DNA from: Streptomyces sp. NBC_00663
GTDB taxonomy: Bacteria > Actinomycetota > Actinomycetes > Streptomycetales > Streptomycetaceae
Assembly (NCBI RefSeq): GCF_036226885.1
Contig: NZ_CP109027.1
Span: 2,046,001-2,110,000, forward strand
Length of the DNA stretch: 64,000 nucleotides
Reading direction: 5' to 3'
In this document: in pieces, positions 38,875 to 47,477 of the stretch
Numbering within the stretch: the first letter of the stretch is position 1
Layout: each line of letters begins with the position of its first letter
The notes under the pieces: generated by a model
The model's database searches: none
What the model was told of the DNA's origin: nothing
What the model saw: the letters and a program-made list of their open reading frames with translations, nothing else
Translations under genes and position numbers: made by a program

Positions 38875-39585
38875 ACGGCCTTCCGCGATCTCCGTGACCG
38901 TCTCCAGCATCGCCCCCAACGCCCGCCGGTACAGCAGCGAGCCGAGGCTGACGCGGCGGACGCCGAGGTCGGCCAGGTGGTGGACGGTGGGGCCGGTGGG
39001 CGCGTACAGGATGTTGAGGGGGGCGTCGAGCCGGTCGACGAGGGCGCCGATGGCCGCCGGGTCACTGAGGCCCGGCACGAACACGCCGTCGGCGCCCGCC
39101 TGTTGGTAGGCGTCGAGACGGCGGAGGGTGTCCTCACCATCGCGTTCGCCTTCGCCTTCGCCGAGCCAGTACGTGTCCGTGCGGGCGTTCACGAAGAGGT
39201 CCGGTGCCGCCGACTTGACCGCGGCGATCTTCGCGGCGTGCAGGTCGGCCGGACCGAGTCCGTCCTCCAGGTTGATACCGACGGCACCGACCGCCGCCAA
39301 CTCCCGTGCGAACTCCCCCACTTCGTCCGGGTCGTCACTGAAGCCGCCCTCCGCGTCCACCGACAGCAGGAAGGGCGCGGAGCCCAGCGTCAGCGCCAGC
39401 CGCAGGGTCTCGTCCCGGGTCGCCGCCGCCCCGTCGGGCAGCCCGGCCGCCGCCGCGACACCGAGACTCGTGGTGCCGACGGCCGGGAAACCCCGGGCTG
39501 CGAGTGCCGCGGCCGAGGCGTGGTCCCAGGCGTTGGGCAGCAGGAGGGGGGTGTCGCCGTGGTGGAGGGCGGCGAAGGCGGTCAC
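38818..39585 (-). CDS. Isocitrate lyase/PEP mutase family protein
   Basis: The 255-residue protein has the TIM-barrel motifs of the PEP mutase/isocitrate lyase superfamily: LLPNAWDHASA, VGTTSLGVAAAAG, LSVDAEGGFSDDP, GINLEDG and VNARTDTYWLG. The catalytic Cys of isocitrate and methylisocitrate lyases (KKCGH) is absent, placing it with the uncharacterised oxaloacetate-hydrolase or carboxyphosphonoenolpyruvate-mutase-like group. Its GTG start overlaps the stop of the upstream DinB-like gene (GTGA), so the two are coupled. Confidence 0.88.
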   Translation of the reverse strand: MTAFAALHHGDTPLLLPNAWDHASAAALAARGFPAVGTTSLGVAAAAGLPDGAAATRDETLRLALTLGSAPFLLSVDAEGGFSDDPDEVGEFARELAAVGAVGINLEDGLGPADLHAAKIAAVKSAAPDLFVNARTDTYWLGEGEGERDGEDTLRRLDAYQQAGADGVFVPGLSDPAAIGALVDRLDAPLNILYAPTGPTVHHLADLGVRRVSLGSLLYRRALGAMLETVTEIAEGRSPRGAAPSYDEIAALGRP

Positions 39586-40040
39586 GACAGCTCACCCACC
39601 GCGTCGGCGTAGTACGTCGATCCCTTGAGGTGACGGGCGAGTTCACGGAAGCTCCAGCCCTCGCCGGGAGAGGCGTCGAGCTGGTCGTCGGAGAGTGCCT
39701 CCAGACGGTTGGCCCAGATCCGGGCGAGCCGGGTGAGCCGGCTGCGGGCCTCGTCGAGGTCCTTCTGGGTGAAGGGCGCGAGGTCCGCCTCGGTGGTCAC
39801 GGCGGACGCGTGCCAGTGATCCGCCTGCGGCGCCTCGCCCGCCAACCGCGCCTCCAGCTCGGCCAGATGATCGACCAGGTGATCGGCGACGCGCCGGATC
39901 GCCTTGTGCGGGGTGTAGACCCGGTCGTCGATCTCGAAGGGCTTGCCGTCCCAGCGGGTCCAGGTCGCGGCCAGGGCGAGAACGTGATCGACCATGCCGG
40001 TGACGGCCGGGGCCGGGTTTTCGTGCGGGTGCTCGGTCAT
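39582..40040 (-). CDS. DinB-like/mycothiol-dependent enzyme fold protein
   Basis: The 152-residue helical protein resembles the DinB/YfiT metal-dependent four-helix bundle: HKAIRRVADHLVDHLAELEARL near residue 45 and EGWSFRELARHLKGSTYYADAVGEL at the end supply candidate His ligands. The function is unknown; relatives are thiol transferases or hydrolases. The ATG at 40040 gives the compact domain. It is coupled to the PEP-mutase-like gene by a 4-bp overlap. Confidence 0.65.
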   Translation of the reverse strand: MTEHPHENPAPAVTGMVDHVLALAATWTRWDGKPFEIDDRVYTPHKAIRRVADHLVDHLAELEARLAGEAPQADHWHASAVTTEADLAPFTQKDLDEARSRLTRLARIWANRLEALSDDQLDASPGEGWSFRELARHLKGSTYYADAVGELS

Positions 40041-40129
40041 GGACGGCACGCTAGAGCCGTAACCGTTCGGTGCCCGCCGAAGTGTCGTCGGCGGGCGCAT
40101 GGGGGATTGGTCGACGGGACCCGGAGAGT

Positions 40130-40309
40130 CGCCGACGGGCGGCCGCCGCGGGCCTGTACGGCCTCGCGTTCCCGGCCGACGTCGGTGGCGCCGGGCTGGC
40201 GCACCTCGCGACCGCCACCGCGGCCGCGATCGAGGAGCTGGCCTACTTCTCCAGCAGCGTCGCGGCCGTCTTCGACGTCCACTGCATCCTCGCCGGTAAC
40301 GCCCTCAAT
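40130..40309 (+). pseudogene. Acyl-CoA dehydrogenase remnant, inverted part
   Basis: The plus strand reads AAGLYGLAFPADVGGAGLAH then IEELAYFSSSVAAVFDVHCI, matching the segment that starts at about residue 50 of acyl-CoA dehydrogenases. It stops at about 40309 without the rest of the enzyme. The residues that should precede it lie next door on the opposite strand, so the pieces are in opposite orientation. Confidence 0.65.
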
Positions 40310-40315
40310 CAGAGG

Positions 40316-40424
40316 TCGTCGCATACCTGCCGGGGGAATCCGTCGGTGCGCTCGTCGCCGTTGGCGATCGCCGCGGCGTGCGGGGCGACGGCCTTCTCGG
40401 CGAGCGCCCGTACGCGCCGCGGTG
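40316..40424 (-). pseudogene. Acyl-CoA dehydrogenase remnant, N-terminal part
   Basis: The minus strand reads VRALAEKAVAPHAAAIANGD and ends FPRQVCDDL then a stop, which fits the first helices of acyl-CoA dehydrogenases. In an intact gene it would run straight into the segment found inverted at 40130-40309. The catalytic domain is absent. Confidence 0.6.
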
Positions 40425-40444
40425 CGCCACTCCCGCTGCTCGCG

Positions 40445-40813
40445 CTACTCCCCTCGCTCCCCCGCACTGCGCTCCACACAGAACTCGTTCCCCTCCGGAT
40501 CGGCCATCACGACCCACCCGGTGCCGTCCGGCCGGCGCTGGTCGGAGAAGACGGTCGCGCCGAGGGCGAGGAGGCGTTCGACCTCCTCGTCGCGGGTGCG
40601 GTCCTGGGGCTGGAGGTCGAGGTGGATGCGGTTCTTGACCGCCTTGGTGTCGGGGACGGTCACGAAGAGCACGCCCGCGGCCTCGATCAGGGCCATGGGG
40701 TCGCCGGGCTGGTCCTCCTCGTGCAGGGGCTGGTCGAGGACCTGGGACCAGAACGTCGCGAGAGCGTAGGCGTCGGCGCAGTCGATCGTCACATGGCGGA
40801 TCAAGGAGGTCAT
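40445..40813 (-). CDS. VOC family (glyoxalase-like) protein
   Basis: The 122-residue protein has the paired beta-alpha-beta-beta-beta units of the vicinal-oxygen-chelate fold: RHVTIDCADAYALATFWSQVL at the start, then HLDLQ and DPEGNEFCVE, where a His and Glu could hold a metal. The family includes glyoxalases, dioxygenases and bleomycin-binding proteins; the substrate cannot be told. AAGGAGG precedes the ATG at 40813. Confidence 0.9.
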   Translation of the reverse strand: MTSLIRHVTIDCADAYALATFWSQVLDQPLHEEDQPGDPMALIEAAGVLFVTVPDTKAVKNRIHLDLQPQDRTRDEEVERLLALGATVFSDQRRPDGTGWVVMADPEGNEFCVERSAGERGE

Positions 40814-40892
40814 GTGAGCGATCTTTGTGCACTGCTGTGAAATGAGGCAACCAAAGTGGCAACCTTCCTGCCCTCGGCGGCCACATGAAGGC

Positions 40893-42284
40893 ATGACATC
40901 GGCTCAACTCCCCACCTCCCACCGCCGCGTCCGTGGCGCCCGCAAGCCCCTGATCGCGGGGCTCGCCGCCACCGCCGCCCTTGTCGGGGCCTGGTACGCG
41001 ACGGCGGGGGCCAGCACCACCGCCGCGTCCGGTCTCACCGTGTCCGCCACCTCGGTGACCCTGCCGGCCAAGTTCCCGTACGTGTCCGCCGGTTACAACA
41101 ACTCCCGCGAATGGACGCGCACGGCGACGGCGGCCGCCCCGAACGGCACTCTGCGGGTGGCCTGGCCCGCCTCGGACGGCGTCCATGTCACGCCGCTGAC
41201 CGCCGCCGGCAAGCGCTCGGGTGCCGACACGATCGTCAAGGGTGCCAAGGAGGTCGGCGGGCTGGTCGCGCACAACGACGGCTTCGCGCTGCTCACCCGG
41301 GTCTTTGACACCAACAAGTGGAAGGAGACGGCGGCCGCGATCGTCCGCTACACCAACGGCGAGAAGACCTTCCAGACCAAGCTCACCGGCACCGCCACCA
41401 ACGACACCTCGCCGACGCTGGACGGCCAGTTGGTCTGGAACGGCACCAAGTACGGCGCGTACTTCGTGGTGCACGGCGCGGGCGGGTTCGCCGACGGGCA
41501 CTTCGGCGACAAGATGCAGTACGTCACCGCGAAGGGCAAGAAGGCGAGCGGCGGCTGGAGTTGGGGGTGCAGCCACAACGAGGGCATCGCCCTGCACGCC
41601 GAGACCTCCGGCGCGTTCACCTCGCTCTGCTTCGACGACTGGCGCTCCGGTCTGTTCGTGTCGACCGGCATCGGCGCCCCCGACACGGCCCCGGTGGTGC
41701 AGCGCGAGCAGTGCTGGGCGGGCTACTGCGGCGGTACGTTCGCCGGTCGTACCGGTGATCTCGTGAAGTCCGCCTCCGGCCGCTACGCCACCGCCTTCGC
41801 CTCCCGCGGCGCCGCGTCGGCCAAGAAGAACCCCGACGACTCCAGCGGGCGCGGCTGGACGGTCACCCCGAAGACCAGTACCCACCAGGTCGCCGTCGCG
41901 TTCCTCAAGAACCGCAGCACCCCCGCCGCGACCAAGGCGATCCGCCTGTCCACCACCACGGGCACCGAACACGTCAACGTCCGTCTCGCCCCGTACGGCA
42001 AGGACAAGCTCCTGCTCTCCTGGGAGTCGCTGAAGGACGCCAAGTGCAAGGACGGCACATGCACCGGCACCTTCGCGGGCACGCATCTGCGGCTCATCGA
42101 CTGGAACGGCGCCTTCCAGAGCGCGGACAAGGTGATCGCGACCCGGATCACCGGTGACATAGCGGTCGCCACGAACGGCACCCTGACCTGGGCCTCCGTC
42201 CCCGTCACCCCGTCGTACGCGACCGCCCTCACCGGTGCGTCGCCGACCACGAAGACCCTGAAGATCACCCAGCTGACCCCCTGA
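40893..42284 (+). CDS. Secreted protein of unknown function
   Basis: The 463-residue protein has a basic N-terminus and signal peptide (KPLIAGLAATAALVGAWYATAGA). The mature part is rich in Thr, Lys and Gly with beta-propeller-like spacing (GLVAHNDGFALL, SPTLDGQLVWNGTKYGAYF, VNVRLAPYGKDKLLLSW). Several Cys (WGCSHNEG, LCFDDW, QCWAGYCGG, AKCKDGTC) could form disulfides. I do not recognise a family. The start at 40893 has weak ribosome binding; a start in the same frame at 40827 would overlap the promoter of the divergent VOC gene. Confidence 0.7.
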   Translation: MTSAQLPTSHRRVRGARKPLIAGLAATAALVGAWYATAGASTTAASGLTVSATSVTLPAKFPYVSAGYNNSREWTRTATAAAPNGTLRVAWPASDGVHVTPLTAAGKRSGADTIVKGAKEVGGLVAHNDGFALLTRVFDTNKWKETAAAIVRYTNGEKTFQTKLTGTATNDTSPTLDGQLVWNGTKYGAYFVVHGAGGFADGHFGDKMQYVTAKGKKASGGWSWGCSHNEGIALHAETSGAFTSLCFDDWRSGLFVSTGIGAPDTAPVVQREQCWAGYCGGTFAGRTGDLVKSASGRYATAFASRGAASAKKNPDDSSGRGWTVTPKTSTHQVAVAFLKNRSTPAATKAIRLSTTTGTEHVNVRLAPYGKDKLLLSWESLKDAKCKDGTCTGTFAGTHLRLIDWNGAFQSADKVIATRITGDIAVATNGTLTWASVPVTPSYATALTGASPTTKTLKITQLTP

Positions 42285-42307
42285 CGCCTCAGGTCAGCCC
42301 TGTACCA

Positions 42308-42347
42308 CCACCTCCCCTGTCCTGCGCGACGCGGACGGGGGAGGTGG
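42308..42347. terminator. Bidirectional hairpin terminator
   Basis: CCACCTCCCCTGTCC and GGACGGGGGAGGTGG form a 15-bp stem with one U-G pair and a 10-nt loop between convergent genes. Confidence 0.8.
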
Positions 42348-42375
42348 GCCAGGCCCGCACCCGGGTGTCACTCCC

Positions 42376-44373
42376 TCAGTGGGCCGCCGTCTCGCCGTCC
42401 ACCACCGCGTCGACCATCCGCCGCACGACGTGGACCGGCAGCCCCGGGTTCCGTGCCGCCGTCTCCACCCCACCCCCGCGCAACAGTCCGGCCAGCAGCC
42501 GGGCCGGCATCCTCGGGTGCAGTGCCGCGGCCTGACGTACGTGGTCGTACGGGTCCTCCAGCAACCGCGCCGCGGCGGTCGCCGACAGCCGTGGGTCGGT
42601 CGCGGCGCGGTACCGCACCTCCTCACTGACGTCCCGGCTGAGCCGATCGACCAGTTCGGGTGCCGACTCGGGGTCGTCCAGGGCGAGTTGACGCATCCGC
42701 GGGTTCGGGTCGTCGGCGTACCGGACGAGGTCGTGGCGGGGGAAGTTCGGGTGGCCGCGGGGGCGGTCGGGGGTGGTGAGGCTGCCGTCCCACCACTGCC
42801 ACACCCGCAGCAGCATGTCGGCGGGCGCGTCGTCGCAGGACTCGGCGAGGAAGAGCTGGACGATCCGGTCCTCGTCCTGGGCGAGGCGTTCGACGACGTC
42901 CGGGGGCAGGCGCCGGGCCCTGGCCACGCATCGGCGCACCAGGAAGTGGGAGGAGGCGGCCAGGCGGCGCATGGCGTCCTCGTCCGTGTGCAGGGCCTTG
43001 ACCCAGTCCAGCTCGAAGTAGCGGGTGACCGGGTCGAGTTCGACCGGGATGGCGGCCCGCTGCTCCTCGGTGAGGTCGGGCCGCGTGGACACCCGGAAAC
43101 GGACCCCGTCGTCGGGGTCCTCGGCGAGGAGGGCGACCAGGTCCGGGTCCAGGCGCGGGTTGGCGGCGAGCGCCCAGCGCTGCGACCGTTCCCCGTGGCG
43201 AACCAGGTGCTCGGCGAGGTCGCGTTCCAGGAAGCAGGTCTCCAGCGCCAGCACGTCGGCGCCCTCGACGTCCTCGGCGTCGAAGACCGACCGGGGCATC
43301 GGGTGGTCCTGGTGGTACAGCACGCGCACTCTGGCCCGCACGATGGCGTGCGGGTCGGTGAGGAGCGCCTCCCGGCCCGCCGCGTCGAGATGGGGCCAGG
43401 CGGTCCGGCAGGCCACGGCACGCACCCCGTCGTCCGGATCGGCGGCCAGCGCGACGGCCACGGAGGCGGGCAGCCCCTTGAGGCGAGCGGCTTCGGACCG
43501 CACCCGCGCGGACGGATCCTTGGCGAGGACCCGGCAGGCGTCCTCGGCGACGAGGGCCTGGTATTCCCCCGCCGTCATGGCAAGAAGCCACCGCTGTCGC
43601 TCGTCCCGCTCGGCGAGAATCACCCGGCCCCACTGCTCGGGGGTGATGCCCGGCTGGGCGCCGGCCGCCCTGAACCGGACCTCCCACTCAGGGTCGGTCA
43701 GCAGCGCGTCCACGACCTCGGTCGGCATGACGCCGTACAGGGCGTAGGAGGGCCGTTTCAGCAGCAGCGGCCGCAGCTCGGCGGGCGTGGCCGGGTTGAG
43801 CGAGAGCCCGCTCGCCCAGGAATCCAGCACCCCCTCCGGGCACTTGGGCCCCTGGAACAACGTCTCCCAGGCAGCCGCCCGCTCCTCCGGGGTCTCCCGC
43901 CCCGCCACCCGGGCGGCCTCCTCCCGCCGCTCCCGGACCCGGTCGACGGCGACGAGCCGCACCGCCTGCTCCTCGGTCGTGGCCCCCACCAGGGCGTCCC
44001 CGTCCAGCGCCATGGTGATGAACTCCGGCTGCCCGGGCCGTTCGCCGAGCACACCGGCGAGGTCCCACTCGTCGCGCAGCCGCACCCTCACCCAGCCGTC
44101 GGTGAGCCTGCCGGGGAAGTCGACCAGGAACACCCCGTCCGCGCCGAGGATCCCGGTCTCGGACGCCAACCGATGCCACTCGGCGTTGAGTTGACCGACG
44201 AGGTCAGGGCGGTCCGAGGCGACGGCCACCGTCGGCTCGGCCTCCCGCCCCGCCACATACCGCCAGGCGAACGGAAACGGCAGCACCTCCTCGACCCGCC
44301 GCTCCCCGACGGCTTCGAGCCCGGCCCGTTCCAGCATTTCTACGAGTTCGTCTCCCCCACGCATGATCCCCAT
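42376..44373 (-). CDS. HEAT/leucine-rich-variant-like repeat protein
   Basis: The 665-residue protein has an N-terminal domain (1-160) and then many helical repeats of about 22-25 residues built on (L)(A)xDPxxxVRxxAA (VLAKDPSARVRSEAARL, ALAADPDDGVRAVA, LLAEDPDDGVRFRV, LLEDPYDHVRQAAALHP). These fit LRV or HEAT-like solenoids used for protein binding. No signal peptide or membrane segment is seen. The function is unknown. An alternative ATG at 44364 follows GGGG. It lies 15 bp after the DUF2264 gene and may be cotranscribed. Confidence 0.75.
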   Translation of the reverse strand: MGIMRGGDELVEMLERAGLEAVGERRVEEVLPFPFAWRYVAGREAEPTVAVASDRPDLVGQLNAEWHRLASETGILGADGVFLVDFPGRLTDGWVRVRLRDEWDLAGVLGERPGQPEFITMALDGDALVGATTEEQAVRLVAVDRVRERREEAARVAGRETPEERAAAWETLFQGPKCPEGVLDSWASGLSLNPATPAELRPLLLKRPSYALYGVMPTEVVDALLTDPEWEVRFRAAGAQPGITPEQWGRVILAERDERQRWLLAMTAGEYQALVAEDACRVLAKDPSARVRSEAARLKGLPASVAVALAADPDDGVRAVACRTAWPHLDAAGREALLTDPHAIVRARVRVLYHQDHPMPRSVFDAEDVEGADVLALETCFLERDLAEHLVRHGERSQRWALAANPRLDPDLVALLAEDPDDGVRFRVSTRPDLTEEQRAAIPVELDPVTRYFELDWVKALHTDEDAMRRLAASSHFLVRRCVARARRLPPDVVERLAQDEDRIVQLFLAESCDDAPADMLLRVWQWWDGSLTTPDRPRGHPNFPRHDLVRYADDPNPRMRQLALDDPESAPELVDRLSRDVSEEVRYRAATDPRLSATAAARLLEDPYDHVRQAAALHPRMPARLLAGLLRGGGVETAARNPGLPVHVVRRMVDAVVDGETAAH

Positions 44374-44388
44374 ACTGCCCGAGCCGGC

Positions 44389-46080
44389 TCAGCGCACGAC
44401 GGCGACCGCCACCCCGGTGCCGTCCACCCGCGCCTCGATCTCCCGCCCGTCGCTCCGACGCACGTGCACCACCCCGGAGTTGTCGATCCACACGGTCACC
44501 GCATCCTCCAGGGGCACGGTCTCCGCCTCGCCGCTGAGCCGGGCCACGGCGACGAACAGGGTGTCCCCGTCCCCGGTCGCACCGGACAGCTCGGGGTCCA
44601 ACCCGGCAACAGGCAGGATCTGAGCCCGCACCCCCTCGCCACCGGCCCAGCCCGTGACCCGCACCGGTGTCCCCGGTTCCGCCCCCGCCACCAGATGGGC
44701 CCGCACCTCCACGGCCCCGTCCGCGAGCACCAGGCTCGTCACCCGCGCACCCCCGCCCGCCAGATGCCGTGAGGCCACCCAGCCGTCCCCCACACCCAGC
44801 GGCTCGATCGAGGTACGGCTCGGATCGCCCCCGACGATCACGCTGTTGTCGTACGAGAGTGAAGGCGCCGTCACCGTGGAGTAGGCGAGGCGTGTGTAGT
44901 ACGGGTCGTAGCGGACGTCCTCGCTGCCGTGGTTGTGGAGCCGGACGAGCCCGTCCGAACGCGTGGCCTGGATGAGCCAGTTGGGGGCACTGATCGGCCG
45001 CACCACGTCCGCACGCTCCGCGGGGCCGGGTTCCTCGACGGCCGTCCACACCTCGTGCTCCGGCGGCAGGAGCAGCCCGAGGAAGGCTTTGCTGGCCCAG
45101 TACGGGGAGGCCGGGCCGGAGTACCCCTGGAGCACGGCCTCATCAGGCCCGTGCCAGCCCAGCGTCAACAGCCCTTCGGAGTTCACCGCACCCCGGTCCA
45201 GGAAGTACTTCAGCGCCCCCGAGGCGAGCCGCCGCGTCTCCCCCGGCGCCAGCGGCGTACGACCGGTCAGGGCACCGAGCCACAGCGGGGCGGTGGTCGC
45301 GAAGCGGTAGGTGAGGGAGCGGCCCTGGTGCAGGGGGGCGCCGTCGCCGCCGAAGAGGTGGGCGTAGTCGGCGAGATGGGCTTCGAGACGGTCGCCGTAC
45401 AGGCTCAGCAGCCGGCTGTCGTCGGCCAGCCAGGCGTGCAGCACCGGGTAGAGGTGCATCGCCCAGCCGTTGTAGTAGTCGTACTTGCGGCCGTCGCCGT
45501 CGGTGTACCAGCCGCCGCCGACGTACCACTCCTCGATGCGTTCCAGACCGCGGTCGATCGCCTTGCCGGACGCCTCGGTCTCGTACCCGATCTCCTTCAG
45601 GAAGCCGCCGACGGTGACGGGGAACAGCTCCCAGTTGCAGGGCCATGCCTCGGCACTGAGCGCGTCACCGAGCCAGGCGCTCGCCCGCTGCCGCACCCCG
45701 TCGTCCAGCCGGTCCCACAACAGCGGCCGGGTCAGCCGCAGAGCGAGAGCGATCGACGCGGCCTCAACGAGCGGCTGACTACGGTCCTCAATACGCGGCC
45801 ACACCCCAAAGACCCCGGCCGCCAACCCGTCGGCGTACCGCTCAAGCGCGGTCTCATCACGCCGGAAGGCGGCCAGCAGCAACGTCCGGGCATACCCTTC
45901 CAGCCCATCGGAAAGCCGCCCGGACCAGCTCGTGTGCGTACCCGGGAACTGGTAGAGAGCCCCACCTTCGACGGCGTACGACTCGGTGGCGGCGAGCAGC
46001 GCATCGGCAGCGGCTTCCCAGTGGGCGCGGGTGTAGCCGGTGAACGGGCTCAGGATGCGGTCTTCGGAGGGAAGGTGCAT
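44389..46080 (-). CDS. DUF2264 domain-containing protein (probable glycan hydrolase)
   Basis: The 563-residue protein has an alpha/alpha-barrel-like N-terminal domain (about 15-370: RLSDGLEGYARTLLLAAFR, WELFPVTVGGFLKEIGYE, YDYYNGWAMHLYPVLHAW, YWASKAFLGLLLP) and a beta-rich C-terminal domain. It matches DUF2264, found in pectin and glycosaminoglycan-type utilisation loci; some members have been classed as glycoside hydrolases (GH154, beta-glucuronidase, from memory). No signal peptide is visible, so it is probably cytoplasmic and acts on imported oligosaccharides. It is followed on its strand by the HEAT-like gene. Confidence 0.85.
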   Translation of the reverse strand: MHLPSEDRILSPFTGYTRAHWEAAADALLAATESYAVEGGALYQFPGTHTSWSGRLSDGLEGYARTLLLAAFRRDETALERYADGLAAGVFGVWPRIEDRSQPLVEAASIALALRLTRPLLWDRLDDGVRQRASAWLGDALSAEAWPCNWELFPVTVGGFLKEIGYETEASGKAIDRGLERIEEWYVGGGWYTDGDGRKYDYYNGWAMHLYPVLHAWLADDSRLLSLYGDRLEAHLADYAHLFGGDGAPLHQGRSLTYRFATTAPLWLGALTGRTPLAPGETRRLASGALKYFLDRGAVNSEGLLTLGWHGPDEAVLQGYSGPASPYWASKAFLGLLLPPEHEVWTAVEEPGPAERADVVRPISAPNWLIQATRSDGLVRLHNHGSEDVRYDPYYTRLAYSTVTAPSLSYDNSVIVGGDPSRTSIEPLGVGDGWVASRHLAGGGARVTSLVLADGAVEVRAHLVAGAEPGTPVRVTGWAGGEGVRAQILPVAGLDPELSGATGDGDTLFVAVARLSGEAETVPLEDAVTVWIDNSGVVHVRRSDGREIEARVDGTGVAVAVVR

Positions 46081-46112
46081 GGTCTCTCTTTCAAACGTGC
46101 CGAGGTACAACC

Positions 46113-46160
46113 CACCCAGGGGCGCGGGGAACTGCGCGCTCAGCCCCCACCGGCCCGCAG
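46113..46160. repeat. Dispersed GGGGCGCGGGGAACTGCGCG repeat, copy 2
   Basis: CCAGGGGCGCGGGGAACTGC, then GCGCTCAGCCCCCACCGG, matches the copies at 9731 and in the array at 54240. It is intergenic, between the DUF2264 and acetylesterase genes. Confidence 0.75.
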
Positions 46161-46202
46161 CCAGAACAACGACCCCACCCCACAAACGCGCCGCAGGCCT
46201 GA

Positions 46203-46228
46203 GGCGCCCCGGTTCCGGTCGGGGCGCC
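46203..46228 (-). terminator. Hairpin terminator after acetylesterase gene
   Basis: GGCGCCCCG and CGGGGCGCC form a perfect 9-bp stem with an 8-nt loop, 8 nt past the stop at 46237. Confidence 0.75.
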
Positions 46229-46236
46229 CCAGGGGC

Positions 46237-47283
46237 TCATTCCGCCCGCACCCGGCCTTCCGGCACCAGATGCTGGGCAAGCAGTTCGTCGCGGACGAGC
46301 CCGGCGTACACCGTGGCCCCATGCACGGATGTGTGCGTGTTGTCGCGCTTCTCGTTGTAGAGGTACAGCGCCTTGGACCCCTCCGTACCGAGGGACTCCA
46401 CGAGCGCCTTGGTCCTCGCGGTCAGGTCGATCAGCGGGACGCCGTTGTCTGCCGCGACCGAGCGGATGACGGCGGGGTGGTCGACGCCGAGGCCGTTGAC
46501 CAGGAGTGCGGTGTTGTTGTTCAGGGTGCCGTCGGAGTTGAACCAGCGTCGCACGATCGGCGTCACGAGGACAGGCTCCCCGCCCTTTTCGCGGATCCCG
46601 GCGACCAGAGTCTCCAGGTTCGCCCGGTACGTCGCCTCGTCGGTCGTCTTGTCGTTGTGGGCGAGCTGGACCAGGACGAGGTCGCCGGGGCGGATCAGCG
46701 GCTGGACGGTGCCCCAGAGCTGGGCGCTCGCGAGGTAGCTGACCGTGCTCTCGCCGGAGTCGGCGTAGTTGGCGACGGAGACGCCCTTGCGCAGGTACTG
46801 GGGCAGCTGCTGGCCCCAGCCGGAGTAGGGGTCGCCGGGCTGGTCGCAGACCGTGGAGTCGCCGACCAGGAAGATCTGGCGGGCATGGCGGGCCGGGGTG
46901 ACCTTGATGTCGGCGAGCGCGGGGGCGGTGCCGCCGATGACGAGGTCGAGGCCGGGGGTGCCGTCCACGCCGGTGGGCTCGCCCTCGGGGGTGCGGACGT
47001 TCACGGTGAAGCTGCGGGCGACCCGTTCACCGGCGGGCGCGGCGGTCTCCGGCAGCAGGGAGCGCCGGGTCTCGCCGCTGATCGCGGTGGCGGACTCGGT
47101 GTCGCCGCCGAGGAGGACCTTCACGTCGTACGTGCCCGCCGGGACGTCGAAGTGACAGGCGCCGGCGGCGCAGTTCTCGATGCCGAGCGGTGCCCGCCCT
47201 CCGTGCGCTTGGGCGGCCGGTACGGCGGTCAGTCCGGCGCCCAGGGTGAGCGCCGCCAGCACGGCGAGGTTGAAACGTCTCAT
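46237..47283 (-). CDS. Secreted rhamnogalacturonan acetylesterase-like SGNH hydrolase (CE12 type)
   Basis: The 348-residue protein has a signal peptide (LAVLAALTLGAGLTAVPAAQA), an N-terminal beta domain of about 100 residues, and an SGNH hydrolase domain with Ser in FLVGDSTVCDQPGDPYSGWG, Asn in QLAHNDKT and the Asp/His pair in DNTHTSVHGA. This matches the rhamnogalacturonan acetylesterase family CE12, which removes acetyl groups from pectin backbones so lyases can act. GGAGGAG precedes the ATG at 47283. It is divergent from the rhamnogalacturonan lyase gene, with LacI-like operators between them. Confidence 0.9.
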   Translation of the reverse strand: MRRFNLAVLAALTLGAGLTAVPAAQAHGGRAPLGIENCAAGACHFDVPAGTYDVKVLLGGDTESATAISGETRRSLLPETAAPAGERVARSFTVNVRTPEGEPTGVDGTPGLDLVIGGTAPALADIKVTPARHARQIFLVGDSTVCDQPGDPYSGWGQQLPQYLRKGVSVANYADSGESTVSYLASAQLWGTVQPLIRPGDLVLVQLAHNDKTTDEATYRANLETLVAGIREKGGEPVLVTPIVRRWFNSDGTLNNNTALLVNGLGVDHPAVIRSVAADNGVPLIDLTARTKALVESLGTEGSKALYLYNEKRDNTHTSVHGATVYAGLVRDELLAQHLVPEGRVRAE

Positions 47284-47337
47284 TCGCTGCTCCTCCGACA
47301 CATGGCAAGACCTGGCGGCTGGACCGTACCGCCATCG

Positions 47338-47349
47338 GCAAGCGCTTTC
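47338..47349. promoter_or_regulatory. LacI-type operator candidate
   Basis: GCAAGCGCTTTC (GAAAGCGCTTGC on the other strand) is a near-perfect 12-bp palindrome with the central GCGC typical of LacI-family sites, 55 bp upstream of the acetylesterase. Confidence 0.5.
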
Positions 47350-47391
47350 TAGACCTCGGGTCGATTTCACAAGATTGCCAACCTCCTGCAA

Positions 47392-47407
47392 GCGAAAGCC
47401 CTTTCGC
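47392..47407. promoter_or_regulatory. LacI-type operator candidate
   Basis: GCGAAAG-CC-CTTTCGC is a perfect 7-bp inverted repeat with a 2-bp centre, 71 bp upstream of the rhamnogalacturonan lyase start. It shares the GAAAG/CTTTC arms of the site at 47338. Confidence 0.5.
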
Positions 47408-47477
47408 GAAATCGATTCAACTGTCACTCTGCGAGACACCCGCACTCCCCCACATGTCTCTCGAAGGAGGCACCCCC

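Noticed and set aside
44929..47352. An 807-codon plus-strand open frame
   Set aside because: It is antisense to the DUF2264 and acetylesterase genes, which have clear families and start signals.
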